DNA of 10,906 bases from Candidatus Pacearchaeota archaeon (GCA_017609695.1 JAFCDM010000009.1:1-10906); one strand, 5' to 3'; shown: positions 1 through 6,276, numbered from the stretch's first letter. Notes: generated by a model not told the origin, from the sequence alone. A program made the numbers and translations.

Positions 1-1701
1 AAAATATTATCATTTTTTTTATTGACTGCAATTTTAATGTCAGTTACATCTATAATGGCATTAGATTTTAGTGTTTCTACACCTTCAGAATTATCAAAAA
101 CAACAGATTCTGTTCAATTTACAATAACAAATAATGAAGTAACAGATACTATTTCTGTTACAATCCCATCATCAATGACAATTACTGATGGAACAAATTC
201 TATTGTTGTAACTTCAGATAAAACAGCAATTAGTAATCTTGCAGCTGCTGGAGGACAAGAAACAATAACTTTAACAAGAGCAACTCTTGCAGACCCTTTT
301 GAATTTGAATTAGGAAAATATTCTACTGATTCAATAATCTCTGCTGTAAATGATAGTAATACCTCAATTACAGAAGACAGAACATTAACAACTTCTTTTA
401 TGAATTCATTTTGCGAATTAGGAACAATAGATGATTCTAATTTAGATTTAAACATAGAAATTAATAATTTAGGACAAGGAGAAGAAGACGAAGAATGGTT
501 ACCTTTAGATAGAATTAAAGTTCAAGTAGAATTAGAAAACGATAAAAACATTGATTTAGATAATGTGGTTTTTGAATTAGCATTAATTGAAAAAGATTCT
601 GGAAAAAATATTGCAGATGATTTAATTTGGTTAAGTGAGGATGAAGAAGAAATTGAAATTGGAGATATTGATGAAGATGAAAAAGAAGAACATGAATTTG
701 AATTTAAAGTTCCAGCAGATTTAGGAATTGATGAAAATGATTATATTTTAATGATTAAAGCATATCCAGAAGATGATGAAGAACTTACATGTATTGACTT
801 TTCAAACGACCTTTCAAAAACATATTTTGAAAACATAAAAGTAACAAGAGAAGAAGAAGATGATAGAATGGTTATTATTGATTTAGATGAAGTTGATGAG
901 TTTATAGAAGCACCTTGTGGAGCAACAATTGTTCTTGAAGTAGATGTTTATAATATTGGGGATGAGGATCAAGAACAAACTGAAGTAAATCTTTACAATT
1001 CAAAATTAGGACTTGATTTATATGAAGTTATTAGAGAAGATTTAGACCAAGGAGATTCTGAGAGAATTGAATTTACATTTAGACTTCCAGAAGATGCTGA
1101 AGAAAAACAATATGATTTAGAAATTATAAATTATTATGATTATGATGACGATGACGATGATTATGATGAAAATTCAGAAACTTTTTTTGTATACTTAAGA
1201 ATAAAAGGAAATTGCCAAATAGAAATAACAGAACCAAGAATAACTGCAGAACTTGATTCAGAAACACCAAATGCAGTAGCAGGAGAACAAGTTATTATCA
1301 AAGCAACAATAAAAAACAATGGAGATGAAAAAACAGAATATACTATTTCAACAATAGGAAATAGTGCTTGGTCAAGTTTAGTTGATATATCTCCCAAAAC
1401 TATAACTATTGAAGCAGGGGAATCAGAAGATGTTGAGATAACCCTTGATTTAGATTCAGACATAGAAGGAGATAAAGAATTCACAATCAAAGCAACTTAT
1501 GGTGAAGAACAACAAACAAAAGAACAAAAAGTAGCACTTACAATAACTAATGGAACTGGTGCAAATATAACTGGCTCAGTAGTAGCAGACCATATAAGGA
1601 AGAATGGATTTATTTATGCAATTGTTATAATCAATATAATCTTAATAATTGCAATAATCTCAGTTGTGAGAAGAATGGCTTCTGGCCCTCAAATGGCTTA
1701 A
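1..1701 (+). CDS. acidic exported surface protein with C-terminal membrane anchor ('putative S-layer protein' type), 5' partial
   Basis: The frame is open from the first base, and the residues before the first possible start (a TTG at 22) already form the hydrophobic core of a signal peptide: KILSFFLLTAILMSV..IMA-LDF, with cleavage likely after SIMA. The true start is therefore probably just left of the window. The mature part is very acidic, including an Asp/Tyr run at 1132-1170, and reads as consecutive beta-rich repeats of the CARDB/NEW3 kind (for example around 1240-1540, 'AVAGEQVIIKATIKNNGDEKT'). It has only four Cys. The C-terminus has a sequon (NIT), then a single hydrophobic helix (about 1606-1668), then VVRR and a short tail. 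This tail has the general form of an archaeosortase sorting tail but shows no PGF or PEF motif. It resembles DPANN proteins annotated as putative S-layer proteins; the role is inferred. A T-rich stretch follows the stop. Confidence 0.82.
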   Translation, partial: KILSFFLLTAILMSVTSIMALDFSVSTPSELSKTTDSVQFTITNNEVTDTISVTIPSSMTITDGTNSIVVTSDKTAISNLAAAGGQETITLTRATLADPFEFELGKYSTDSIISAVNDSNTSITEDRTLTTSFMNSFCELGTIDDSNLDLNIEINNLGQGEEDEEWLPLDRIKVQVELENDKNIDLDNVVFELALIEKDSGKNIADDLIWLSEDEEEIEIGDIDEDEKEEHEFEFKVPADLGIDENDYILMIKAYPEDDEELTCIDFSNDLSKTYFENIKVTREEEDDRMVIIDLDEVDEFIEAPCGATIVLEVDVYNIGDEDQEQTEVNLYNSKLGLDLYEVIREDLDQGDSERIEFTFRLPEDAEEKQYDLEIINYYDYDDDDDDYDENSETFFVYLRIKGNCQIEITEPRITAELDSETPNAVAGEQVIIKATIKNNGDEKTEYTISTIGNSAWSSLVDISPKTITIEAGESEDVEITLDLDSDIEGDKEFTIKATYGEEQQTKEQKVALTITNGTGANITGSVVADHIRKNGFIYAIVIINIILIIAIISVVRRMASGPQMA

Positions 1702-1708
1702 GATTAAA

Positions 1709-1732
1709 TTTGGTTCTTTTTATACTCTTTTT
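1709..1732 (+). terminator. T-rich putative terminator after the acidic surface protein
   Basis: Two runs, TTCTTTTT and CTCTTTTT, lie 8-31 bases after the TAA at 1699-1701, without a clear hairpin. Archaeal RNA polymerase terminates on T-rich non-template stretches, so this is the likely 3' end, just before the next promoter. Confidence 0.5.
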
Positions 1733-1741
1733 ACCATAAAG

Positions 1742-1751
1742 TATATAAATA
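1742..1751 (+). promoter_or_regulatory. TATA box of the 92-aa HTH gene (leaderless)
   Basis: TATATAAATA is centred about 28 bases before the ATG at 1775. Archaeal transcription starts about 25-27 bases downstream of the box centre, which is practically at the start codon. No Shine-Dalgarno sequence is present, consistent with a leaderless transcript. Confidence 0.65.
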
Positions 1752-1774
1752 AATTTTAATTAATATTTTTTAAT

Positions 1775-2053
1775 ATGAAAGATAATTACTTAACACAACC
1801 AGAAACCAAACAAGGGTTAACAATGCAACAACTATTTGCTTTTTTAGGGCAAGGGAACATAAAACCACCTTTAGATTTTCAAGAAGAGAGGGCTCTATGT
1901 GTTTTATATACCCAATATCATAAGTCTACGAAGGAAATAGCAAGATTAATGGATAGAAGGGCAGGTACAATAAAAGATTATGTTCAAGCTCATCCAGAAT
2001 TAGAAGATCTTAGGACAAAACACCAGACTAATTTTCCTCAAAGATTAGATTAA
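1775..2053 (+). CDS. small helix-turn-helix protein, function unknown
   Basis: This is a 92-residue soluble protein. Residues 36-72 (QEERALCVLYTQYHKS, then TKEIARLMDRRAGTIKDYV) have the pattern of a three-helix homeodomain-like or sigma-region-4-like HTH. In the pattern, the 'TKEIARLMDRRAGTIKDYV' part is helix 2, turn and recognition helix. The N-terminal 35 residues (NYLTQPETKQG..) are polar and give no further match I recognise. A good TATA box 28 bases upstream supports the ATG and a leaderless message. The gene ends 6 bases from the stop of the convergent PAP2 gene. DNA binding is inferred from the fold; the target is unknown. It could also be a degenerate terminase-small-subunit-like HTH, but no phage genes are nearby. 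Confidence 0.72.
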   Translation: MKDNYLTQPETKQGLTMQQLFAFLGQGNIKPPLDFQEERALCVLYTQYHKSTKEIARLMDRRAGTIKDYVQAHPELEDLRTKHQTNFPQRLD

Positions 2054-2059
2054 TACTCT

Positions 2060-2743
2060 TCACCGCATAAACTTTAACTTCTTCATTAATTTTAGCCCTA
2101 TTTCTTCTCTTTGCTCAACCCAGACAAGCATTAAACCAATCAAATAACCAATTATTGCCCCAGCCAGGATATCAGAAAGATAATGCACTCCAAAATAAAC
2201 CCTAGAAAAAGCAACTAAACAAGCAAAAATAAGCCAAATATATTTAAATTTTTTGTATTGTCTGCTAAGAATAGGCAGTGCAGAAAAAACAAACATTGCT
2301 TGGAAACTTGGAAATGAAAAATTCCAAGTATAAAAATTATTCTTCATAAAATTAAAAGCAATGCTTAACACAGAGATAAACCCTCCTTGAAAAGGCCTAG
2401 GCCTAACCACAATCACTTTTATAACATAACTAAATATAATAGAAAAAAATCCAGATAACCATAATGGAAGAATCCACCTTCTTTTATAATCCTTCCATAA
2501 AAATAAACTAGTCAAAAAAAAGAACATAATAAAGATATTGCTTGCAAAACCAACACTAATAAAAAAATAATCTAAATAAGCCACCCTTGATTGAGCTACA
2601 GCCCTTACAATAGAAACATCAAAAAAGAAAAGTATAACTAATAGGATTAGGGATAATAACAACCCAATAATAAACCTGCTTTTATTTATTACTAAGACTT
2701 CAAAGTCCTTCATACTTTTGATATCTTTCACCTTTTTTTTCAT
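2060..2743 (-). CDS. PAP2-superfamily membrane phosphatase homologue with altered motif II
   Basis: An integral membrane protein of about 227 residues with six hydrophobic segments, the usual size and topology of PAP2 lipid phosphatases (dephosphorylation of phosphatidate or polyprenyl pyrophosphate). Counting from the ATG, motif I is KVIVVRPRP (K109, R116, P117) and motif III is SRVYFGVHYLSD (R181, H187, D191), both intact. Motif II, normally SFPSGH, reads SFPSFQ (S146, Q148), so the acid-base histidine is Gln. I chose the ATG at 2743 over an upstream TTG (2758): GGAG lies 9 bases before the ATG, and a minus-strand TATA box (2775-2782) predicts a transcript starting near 2752, downstream of that TTG. 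The substrate is unknown. Activity may be reduced or lost, but the nucleophilic His and motif I are retained. Confidence 0.85.
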   Translation of the reverse strand: MKKKVKDIKSMKDFEVLVINKSRFIIGLLLSLILLVILFFFDVSIVRAVAQSRVAYLDYFFISVGFASNIFIMFFFLTSLFLWKDYKRRWILPLWLSGFFSIIFSYVIKVIVVRPRPFQGGFISVLSIAFNFMKNNFYTWNFSFPSFQAMFVFSALPILSRQYKKFKYIWLIFACLVAFSRVYFGVHYLSDILAGAIIGYLIGLMLVWVEQREEIGLKLMKKLKFMR

Positions 2744-2774
2744 TCTCTTAATCTCCAACTCGCATTTTATTATG

Positions 2775-2782
2775 TTTTATAA
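2775..2782 (-). promoter_or_regulatory. TATA box of the PAP2 gene
   Basis: On the minus strand this reads TTATAAAA. Its centre is about 35 bases before the ATG at 2743, predicting a short leader that contains the GGAG site. A second, weaker AT-rich box (AAATATAC, 2791-2798) is an alternative. Confidence 0.5.
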
Positions 2783-2874
2783 GCTATTAGTATATTTTTT
2801 TGATTAACTTAATTTTCTGCTTACTCTTTTCTTATCAGATTATAGATTAAGTATTAGTTTATACAGCAATTAAA

Positions 2875-2884
2875 TATTTAAATA
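2875..2884 (+). promoter_or_regulatory. TATA box of the archaeosortase operon
   Basis: The box TATTTAAATA is centred about 24 bases before the ATG at 2904, with no Shine-Dalgarno in between, so the first gene of the operon is probably leaderless. The same 10-base word occurs at 4807-4816, upstream of another membrane-protein gene. Confidence 0.6.
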
Positions 2885-2903
2885 AGTTTCTTTTACAATA
2901 TCC

Positions 2904-3590
2904 ATGGGGAAATTAGCATTATTGAAAAAAACATTAGGGGTTCTTTTAATTGCCTTAGGTATAATCGGACTCTTGTTACCATTTTTACAAGGCATATTAT
3001 TCATTTTATTAGGTTTAGCTCTTTTAGGAAATAAAAGATTAAATGAATTTTTCTTAAAGATTCTTAAAAAAACCAAAGAAAACAAAAAATCTATTTTTAT
3101 TTTAGTTCGTTATATTATTTTATTAGGTTTAATGTTTACTTTATCCTTGGTTTATAAAATCTTCTTACCCTTGACTCTTTATCCTGTAGCATATTTATTA
3201 AAATTATTTTATCAAGTAACAATTATTAAAGATATTATCGTCGTGGGGCTTACCCCTATTCAAATTGTTTCAGCTTGTGTTGCAGGTTCTGCATATCTTT
3301 TGCTTTTAATTTTGAATCTATCAGTTCGCATGAAGCAAATAAAAAGGATTTATACAATCTTACTTTCTTTCTTAATTCTTTTAATCTTAAATATTTTGAG
3401 AATTTTTTTATTATCTGTACTTTTAGTAAACCAATTTCAGTTTTTTGATTTCACGCACAAGCTATTTTGGTATGCCCTAAGTACAATTTTTGTAATAGGA
3501 ATTTGGTTTTTAATGGTTAAATTATTTTCTATAAAAGAAATTCCAGTTTATACTGATTTAAAGTTTTTAAGTAAGCATATAAGGAGATAA
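2904..3590 (+). CDS. archaeosortase/exosortase-family transpeptidase with extra N-terminal membrane hairpin
   Basis: A very hydrophobic 228-residue polytopic protein. The second half carries the exosortase/archaeosortase signature: Cys125 in IQIVSACVAGSAY, then Arg166 in LNILRIF (the N-x-x-R motif), then His185 in FDFTHKLFWY, each next to a membrane helix. These correspond to the Cys-Arg-His catalytic set of the family, which cleaves C-terminal sorting tails (motif, hydrophobic helix, basic end) of surface proteins and is thought to join them to lipid. Residues 8-46 form a separate two-helix hairpin (LGVLLIALGIIGLLLP..QGILFILLGLALLG) that resembles PGPGW/DUF454-type modules, followed by a Lys-rich linker (51-63). 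The core is short for the family, as in other DPANN versions. The gene is leaderless and is followed after 8 bases by a COG2426 gene. Substrates are not proven; the tail-anchored proteins at 1-1701 and 9734-10906 are candidates. Confidence 0.78.
   Translation: MGKLALLKKTLGVLLIALGIIGLLLPFLQGILFILLGLALLGNKRLNEFFLKILKKTKENKKSIFILVRYIILLGLMFTLSLVYKIFLPLTLYPVAYLLKLFYQVTIIKDIIVVGLTPIQIVSACVAGSAYLLLLILNLSVRMKQIKRIYTILLSFLILLILNILRIFLLSVLLVNQFQFFDFTHKLFWYALSTIFVIGIWFLMVKLFSIKEIPVYTDLKFLSKHIRR
3581..3587 (+). promoter_or_regulatory. Shine-Dalgarno site of the COG2426 gene inside the archaeosortase 3' end
   Basis: AAGGAGA sits in the last codons of the archaeosortase gene, before its TAA (3588-3590) and 11 bases before the ATG at 3599. 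It is one of the few good ribosome sites in the window and fits an internal gene of an operon, where a leaderless start is impossible. Confidence 0.6.
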
Positions 3591-3598
3591 ATTTTAAA

Positions 3599-4063
3599 AT
3601 GAACACTATCATCTGGACAATAATCTTATCTATCCTCCCAATTTCAGAGCTTAGAGGAGGAATCCCATATGCTATTTTAAATGGGATTAATCCAATCACA
3701 GCTTTTCTTTTAGCTGTTTTAGCAAATATAATAATAATCCCTATTATCTTCTTTTTTTTAGATAATATACATGAGTTTTTATTAAATATTAAGATTTATA
3801 AAAAAACATTTAATTTTTATATAAGCAGGAAAGTGGATAAGGTAAAGAGAAAATATGAAAGTTTAGGATTAGCAATTTTATTTTTATTTGTAGCTATTCC
3901 TGCTCCTGGAACAGGAGCTTATACAGGGGTTTTATTATCCTGGTTTTTTGAACTTGACAGAAAAAAGAGTTTTGCAACAATCGCATTAGGGGTTATTGTC
4001 GCAGGAATAATAACCACACTATTAACATTAACAGGAAAAGGGTTATTTGGATTAATCTTCTAA
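3599..4063 (+). CDS. COG2426 family (small multidrug export, PF06695-like) membrane protein
   Basis: A 154-residue polytopic membrane protein with the two hallmark re-entrant motifs of the COG2426/Sm_multidrug_ex family: ISELRGGIP at 15-23 and IPAPGTGAYTG at 100-110. Both follow hydrophobic segments, in a pseudo-repeated arrangement like that of DedA/SNARE-associated proteins. Length is normal for the family. The name derives from old annotation; transport function is not well established. It is the second gene of the archaeosortase operon, with a Shine-Dalgarno site overlapping the upstream stop. Its TAA overlaps the stop of the convergent gene at 4060 by 4 bases. Co-transcription suggests a role at the same membrane, which is inference only. 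Confidence 0.85.
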   Translation: MNTIIWTIILSILPISELRGGIPYAILNGINPITAFLLAVLANIIIIPIIFFFLDNIHEFLLNIKIYKKTFNFYISRKVDKVKRKYESLGLAILFLFVAIPAPGTGAYTGVLLSWFFELDRKKSFATIALGVIVAGIITTLLTLTGKGLFGLIF

Positions 4064-4749
4064 TCCCTATCAAAATAAGTCATATAATCTTTAAGGATTA
4101 TTAATATAAACTTTTCTGTTGCTGGAAGGATTTCACAATCTGCATAAGTTATTTGATAACATTTTTTAGAAATCCTTTTAATCTCTGTTTTTTCCCCACT
4201 ATCTAATAAAATTACAGTATTATCCGGAGAAATTTCACAAGTAACAAAAGATAAATTATTTTCTTTTGAATAATCATAATCAGTTACTGCAGAACTAATT
4301 TCAAGATTACCAAAATCTCTAAGAAAGCTAGCAAAATTAATTAAAGCAATACCATTATCTTCACAAACTTGCATATCTGGATTAAAACTAATATAAGTCA
4401 CATTTTCTTTTTTAAAAATAACTTGATTATTTGGAACATCATATCCAATAGATTCTAATTCTCGCGGATCATTTCTAAAATTAAGAGAATAACTTCCAGA
4501 AACTTCTCCATCTAAATTTGTAACAGGAATTTTTGTAGAATAAAATTTTATATCTCCTAATTGTGTTTTTTGAAAATCAAGTTTATTATAAACAAAACTA
4601 TTAATATAAGTCTTAATAATATAAGGAGTTAATAATACAATCAAGATTAAAGCAATCATTAAAATGACAATCCATAAGACCTGCTTACTCTGTTTTTTAT
4701 TTAAACTTACCTTTAATACTTTCCTCTTCTTTGTTTTTTTCTTCGCCAT
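4060..4749 (-). CDS. N-anchored extracytoplasmic protein of unknown function (paralogue of the 5573-6157 product)
   Basis: The 229 residues comprise a strongly basic N-terminus (MAKKKTKKRK...), one membrane helix (about 24-46, LWIVILMIALILIVLLTPYI) and a soluble outward domain with four Cys (129, 171, 197, 205). I do not recognise a named domain. The C-terminal half shares a pattern with the protein at 5573-6157: an NDPRELESI versus YNPQETEDI block, then Cys-x(2)-SPDNTVI versus Cys-SIDNIIV, then a Cys-aromatic/Val-x-Ile block after about 25 residues, then a final TEKFILIIL versus ADKFLFEIL strand. They are therefore probably distant paralogues. The start codon is clear but has no Shine-Dalgarno. 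A TATTTAAATA box about 60 bases upstream could give it its own promoter, or it may be read through from the Cys-rich gene at 4817. Confidence 0.75.
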   Translation of the reverse strand: MAKKKTKKRKVLKVSLNKKQSKQVLWIVILMIALILIVLLTPYIIKTYINSFVYNKLDFQKTQLGDIKFYSTKIPVTNLDGEVSGSYSLNFRNDPRELESIGYDVPNNQVIFKKENVTYISFNPDMQVCEDNGIALINFASFLRDFGNLEISSAVTDYDYSKENNLSFVTCEISPDNTVILLDSGEKTEIKRISKKCYQITYADCEILPATEKFILIILKDYMTYFDRD

Positions 4750-4806
4750 TTTTTAGGAGTTATTGGTGTCTTTCCCTTTTTTAATACAATAATTTAAAAT
4801 TTTTAG

Positions 4807-4816
4807 TATTTAAATA
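4807..4816 (-). promoter_or_regulatory. possible TATA box of the 229-aa anchored protein gene
   Basis: A palindromic TATTTAAATA, identical to the archaeosortase promoter box, lies right next to the stop of the preceding minus-strand gene. It predicts transcription from about 4785 with a leader of about 35 bases. The support is only the motif and its position. Confidence 0.35.
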
Positions 4817-5287
4817 TTATGTATTTAGTTTAGGAACACAAAAACCCCCCCCAGTTTTTCTATAATCTTTTACTATCCAACTACATCCTGCTTGAGCACA
4901 AGGCATCATTGAGCTAATATTTGAGCATAAATTAAAACAAACATTATCGCAATTTAATTTACAACTTATTTCTAATTTCTTATCTTGGCAAGTATATACT
5001 ATATTTTCTTCCCCAATATAAATCCCTCTTGGAAAACAGCAATAAAGCTCTTGATTTCCTAACTCACACTGAGTTTTACATTCTTTTTTATATTCTGCAA
5101 TTTCACTTCCCAAAATAACCCCTCCAGTTATTTTAATGTCTTCCCAAGCAAAAAAAACAAAACTCAAAACAACAACTGCAATAATCACAAAAATCGTTTT
5201 TTTAATAGGAATTTCAAATTGGAATTTCTCATCATCTTTTTCCCTTCCCTCTTTCTCAGCATCAAGTTCTTCTTTAATTTCATCCAT
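4817..5287 (-). CDS. N-anchored cysteine-rich extracytoplasmic protein, function unknown
   Basis: A 156-residue protein: an acidic, charged cytoplasmic N-terminus (1-30), one membrane helix (31-47, TIFVIIAVVVLSFVFFA) and an outward domain with 12 cysteines (70, 74, 83, 84, 100, 109, 113, 117, 121, 130, 135, 150). Several are spaced C-x3-C (70/74, 109/113/117/121). The even number and the outside location suggest disulfides or, less likely, metal binding. The end, MPCAQAGCSWI....GGGFCVPK, has the look of a small GCxW disulfide motif as in PSI-type repeats, but this is a loose likeness. An 8-G run encodes Gly146-Gly148 just before the last Cys. A minus-strand TATA box at 5309-5316 is about 26 bases from the ATG, so the gene is probably leaderless. 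It lies between two other anchored-protein genes. Confidence 0.75.
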   Translation of the reverse strand: MDEIKEELDAEKEGREKDDEKFQFEIPIKKTIFVIIAVVVLSFVFFAWEDIKITGGVILGSEIAEYKKECKTQCELGNQELYCCFPRGIYIGEENIVYTCQDKKLEISCKLNCDNVCFNLCSNISSMMPCAQAGCSWIVKDYRKTGGGFCVPKLNT

Positions 5288-5308
5288 TAAAATTAAAATA
5301 AGACTCAG

Positions 5309-5316
5309 TTTTTAAA
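5309..5316 (-). promoter_or_regulatory. TATA box of the Cys-rich protein gene (leaderless)
   Basis: Minus-strand TTTAAAAA is centred about 26 bases before the ATG at 5287, which places transcription start at the start codon. It forms the left half of a divergent promoter region (5288-5392). Confidence 0.5.
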
Positions 5317-5360
5317 GTTTTGTTTAATGTAAAATATGATTAAAAAAGAGAGTTATCCAA

Positions 5361-5370
5361 AAATATAAAA
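5361..5370 (+). promoter_or_regulatory. TATA box of the 63-aa protein gene (leaderless)
   Basis: AAATATAAAA is centred about 27 bases before the ATG at 5393, the exact distance seen at the other leaderless genes here. It is the main support that the small gene downstream is real. Confidence 0.55.
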
Positions 5371-5392
5371 ACCTCATTATCTAAATAAGGTT

Positions 5393-5584
5393 ATGTTTTC
5401 AAGAAGCTGTTTTAATAGAATAAGGACTTTAGAAGCTTTTGTAAAAAACTTAAGGGGAGATTTTAATTTCCCACATAGATTAAATAATGCTAAAACCAAA
5501 ACTCCTAAAGGGGCTGTCCTATACACTATTTATTGTCCAAGAGATACACATGAAGTTATATATCTTCCCCCATCAAACCCCTAA
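5393..5584 (+). CDS. small basic protein, 63 aa, function unknown
   Basis: It is a soluble, basic 63-residue product with two Cys (6 and 48) and a Pro-rich end (IYLPPSNP). Residues 34-58 (KTKTPKGAVLYTIYC.., THEVIYL) look like a short beta-hairpin. I recognise no family. Codon use (AGA, TTA, ATA, AAA) matches its neighbours, and a good TATA box sits 27 bases before the ATG, so I regard it as a real leaderless gene. It is the only plus-strand gene between 4064 and 9281, and its last 12 bases overlap the end of the convergent gene at 5573. A chance open frame remains possible, as it is short. Confidence 0.5.
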   Translation: MFSRSCFNRIRTLEAFVKNLRGDFNFPHRLNNAKTKTPKGAVLYTIYCPRDTHEVIYLPPSNP

Positions 5585-6157
5585 GATTTCAAATAAAAAT
5601 TTATCTGCATATTTTGTCTGATTTCCCAAACTTGCAGTTATAAACACACAATTTTCTTGCTGATAAATATTTTCTAAACCATCTTCTTCAACTTCATTTA
5701 TCACAATAATATTATCAATAGAACAATCTTTAACAGGCAATTCCCCATTACAATTTTGTTTAGAAATACATGCTTCTTGAATTCTTAGAACAAAAACATT
5801 AAGATTCCTATATATCTCAGAATTAGGCTCTTGAGACCCACCAACAAGATATAGGGGTTTATTTAAATAATTATTTAAATCAAAATCACTTAAAAAAGTA
5901 ATATCCTCTGTTTCTTGAGGATTATATTTAGTTAAGAAATTCCCATTATCTATATTAAATCTCCAATATTCAGAATTCTCTTGTATAAAATCTATATTAT
6001 TATATTCTATTTTCTTTAGCTTTTCTTCTTCATTTCTTCCACCTAAGGCATAACCTAATGTGCTAAAAAGCAATAAAGCAATTAAAACAATACCAACAAG
6101 AAATTGGTTTATTCTATTTTTTTTATCTCTTTGAATTTGGGTTACTATCCTTTTCAT
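5573..6157 (-). CDS. N-anchored extracytoplasmic protein of unknown function (paralogue of the 4060-4749 product)
   Basis: From the ATG at 6157 this is 194 residues: a basic N-terminus (MKRIVTQIQRDKKNR), one membrane helix (about 17-38, NQFLVGIVLIALLLFSTLGYAL) and an outward domain with Cys at 130, 136, 145 and 170. The domain shares several blocks with the 4060-4749 product (P-x-E-x-E-x-I, Cys-x-I-DN-x-x-V-I, and a final ADKFLFEIL strand), suggesting one unnamed family. I chose the ATG over a TTG 9 bases upstream because a minus-strand TATA box (6180-6188) is exactly 27 bases before the ATG, so the TTG would lie at or before the 5' end of the message. The 3' end overlaps the small convergent gene by 12 bases. 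Confidence 0.75.
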   Translation of the reverse strand: MKRIVTQIQRDKKNRINQFLVGIVLIALLLFSTLGYALGGRNEEEKLKKIEYNNIDFIQENSEYWRFNIDNGNFLTKYNPQETEDITFLSDFDLNNYLNKPLYLVGGSQEPNSEIYRNLNVFVLRIQEACISKQNCNGELPVKDCSIDNIIVINEVEEDGLENIYQQENCVFITASLGNQTKYADKFLFEILGV

Positions 6158-6179
6158 ATTAATCAAAGAAAAATTAGGG

Positions 6180-6188
6180 TTATAAAGG
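6180..6188 (-). promoter_or_regulatory. TATA box of the 194-aa anchored protein gene (leaderless, decides start)
   Basis: On the minus strand it reads CCTTTATAA, centred 27 bases before the ATG at 6157. This predicts transcription from the A of that ATG and excludes the TTG at 6166. Confidence 0.6.
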
Positions 6189-6230
6189 TTATTATGAACT
6201 TAATAAATAACAAAGTTCTCACATCCCCTC

Positions 6231-6262
6231 AAAAAAAAGAAAAAAAAAGAAAAAAATAAAAA
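6231..6262 (-). terminator. long T-tract terminator of the S-layer gene
   Basis: On the minus strand, beginning 14 bases after the S-layer TAG (6277-6279), there are 32 bases of which 29 are T, broken only by one A and two C, including runs of nine, eight and seven T. No stem-loop precedes it. This is the expected form of a strong hairpin-independent archaeal terminator, fitting a very highly expressed gene that must not read into the gene at 6157. Confidence 0.8.
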
Positions 6263-6276
6263 TCAACATTTATGCA

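Noticed and set aside
22..24. TTG at 22 as the start of the first surface protein
   Set aside because: Residues encoded before it already belong to the signal peptide (KILSFFL), so starting here would cut its hydrophobic core. The start is taken to be outside the window.
114..455. Minus-strand open frame of 113 codons
   Set aside because: It lies fully antisense inside the first surface protein gene; its hydrophobic composition is the mirror of the acidic codons, and it has no promoter or recognisable domain.
1161..1490. Minus-strand open frame of 109 codons
   Set aside because: It is antisense inside the same surface protein gene. The Ser/Ile-rich sequence is typical of a shadow frame.
2744..2758. 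TTG extension of the PAP2 gene
   Set aside because: The predicted transcript starts downstream of it, and a Shine-Dalgarno is correctly spaced for the ATG at 2743.
2870..3085. Minus-strand open frame of 71 codons
   Set aside because: It is antisense to the promoter and start of the archaeosortase, with no family resemblance.
6158..6166. TTG extension of the 194-aa anchored protein
   Set aside because: The TATA box at 6180-6188 places transcription start at the ATG at 6157.
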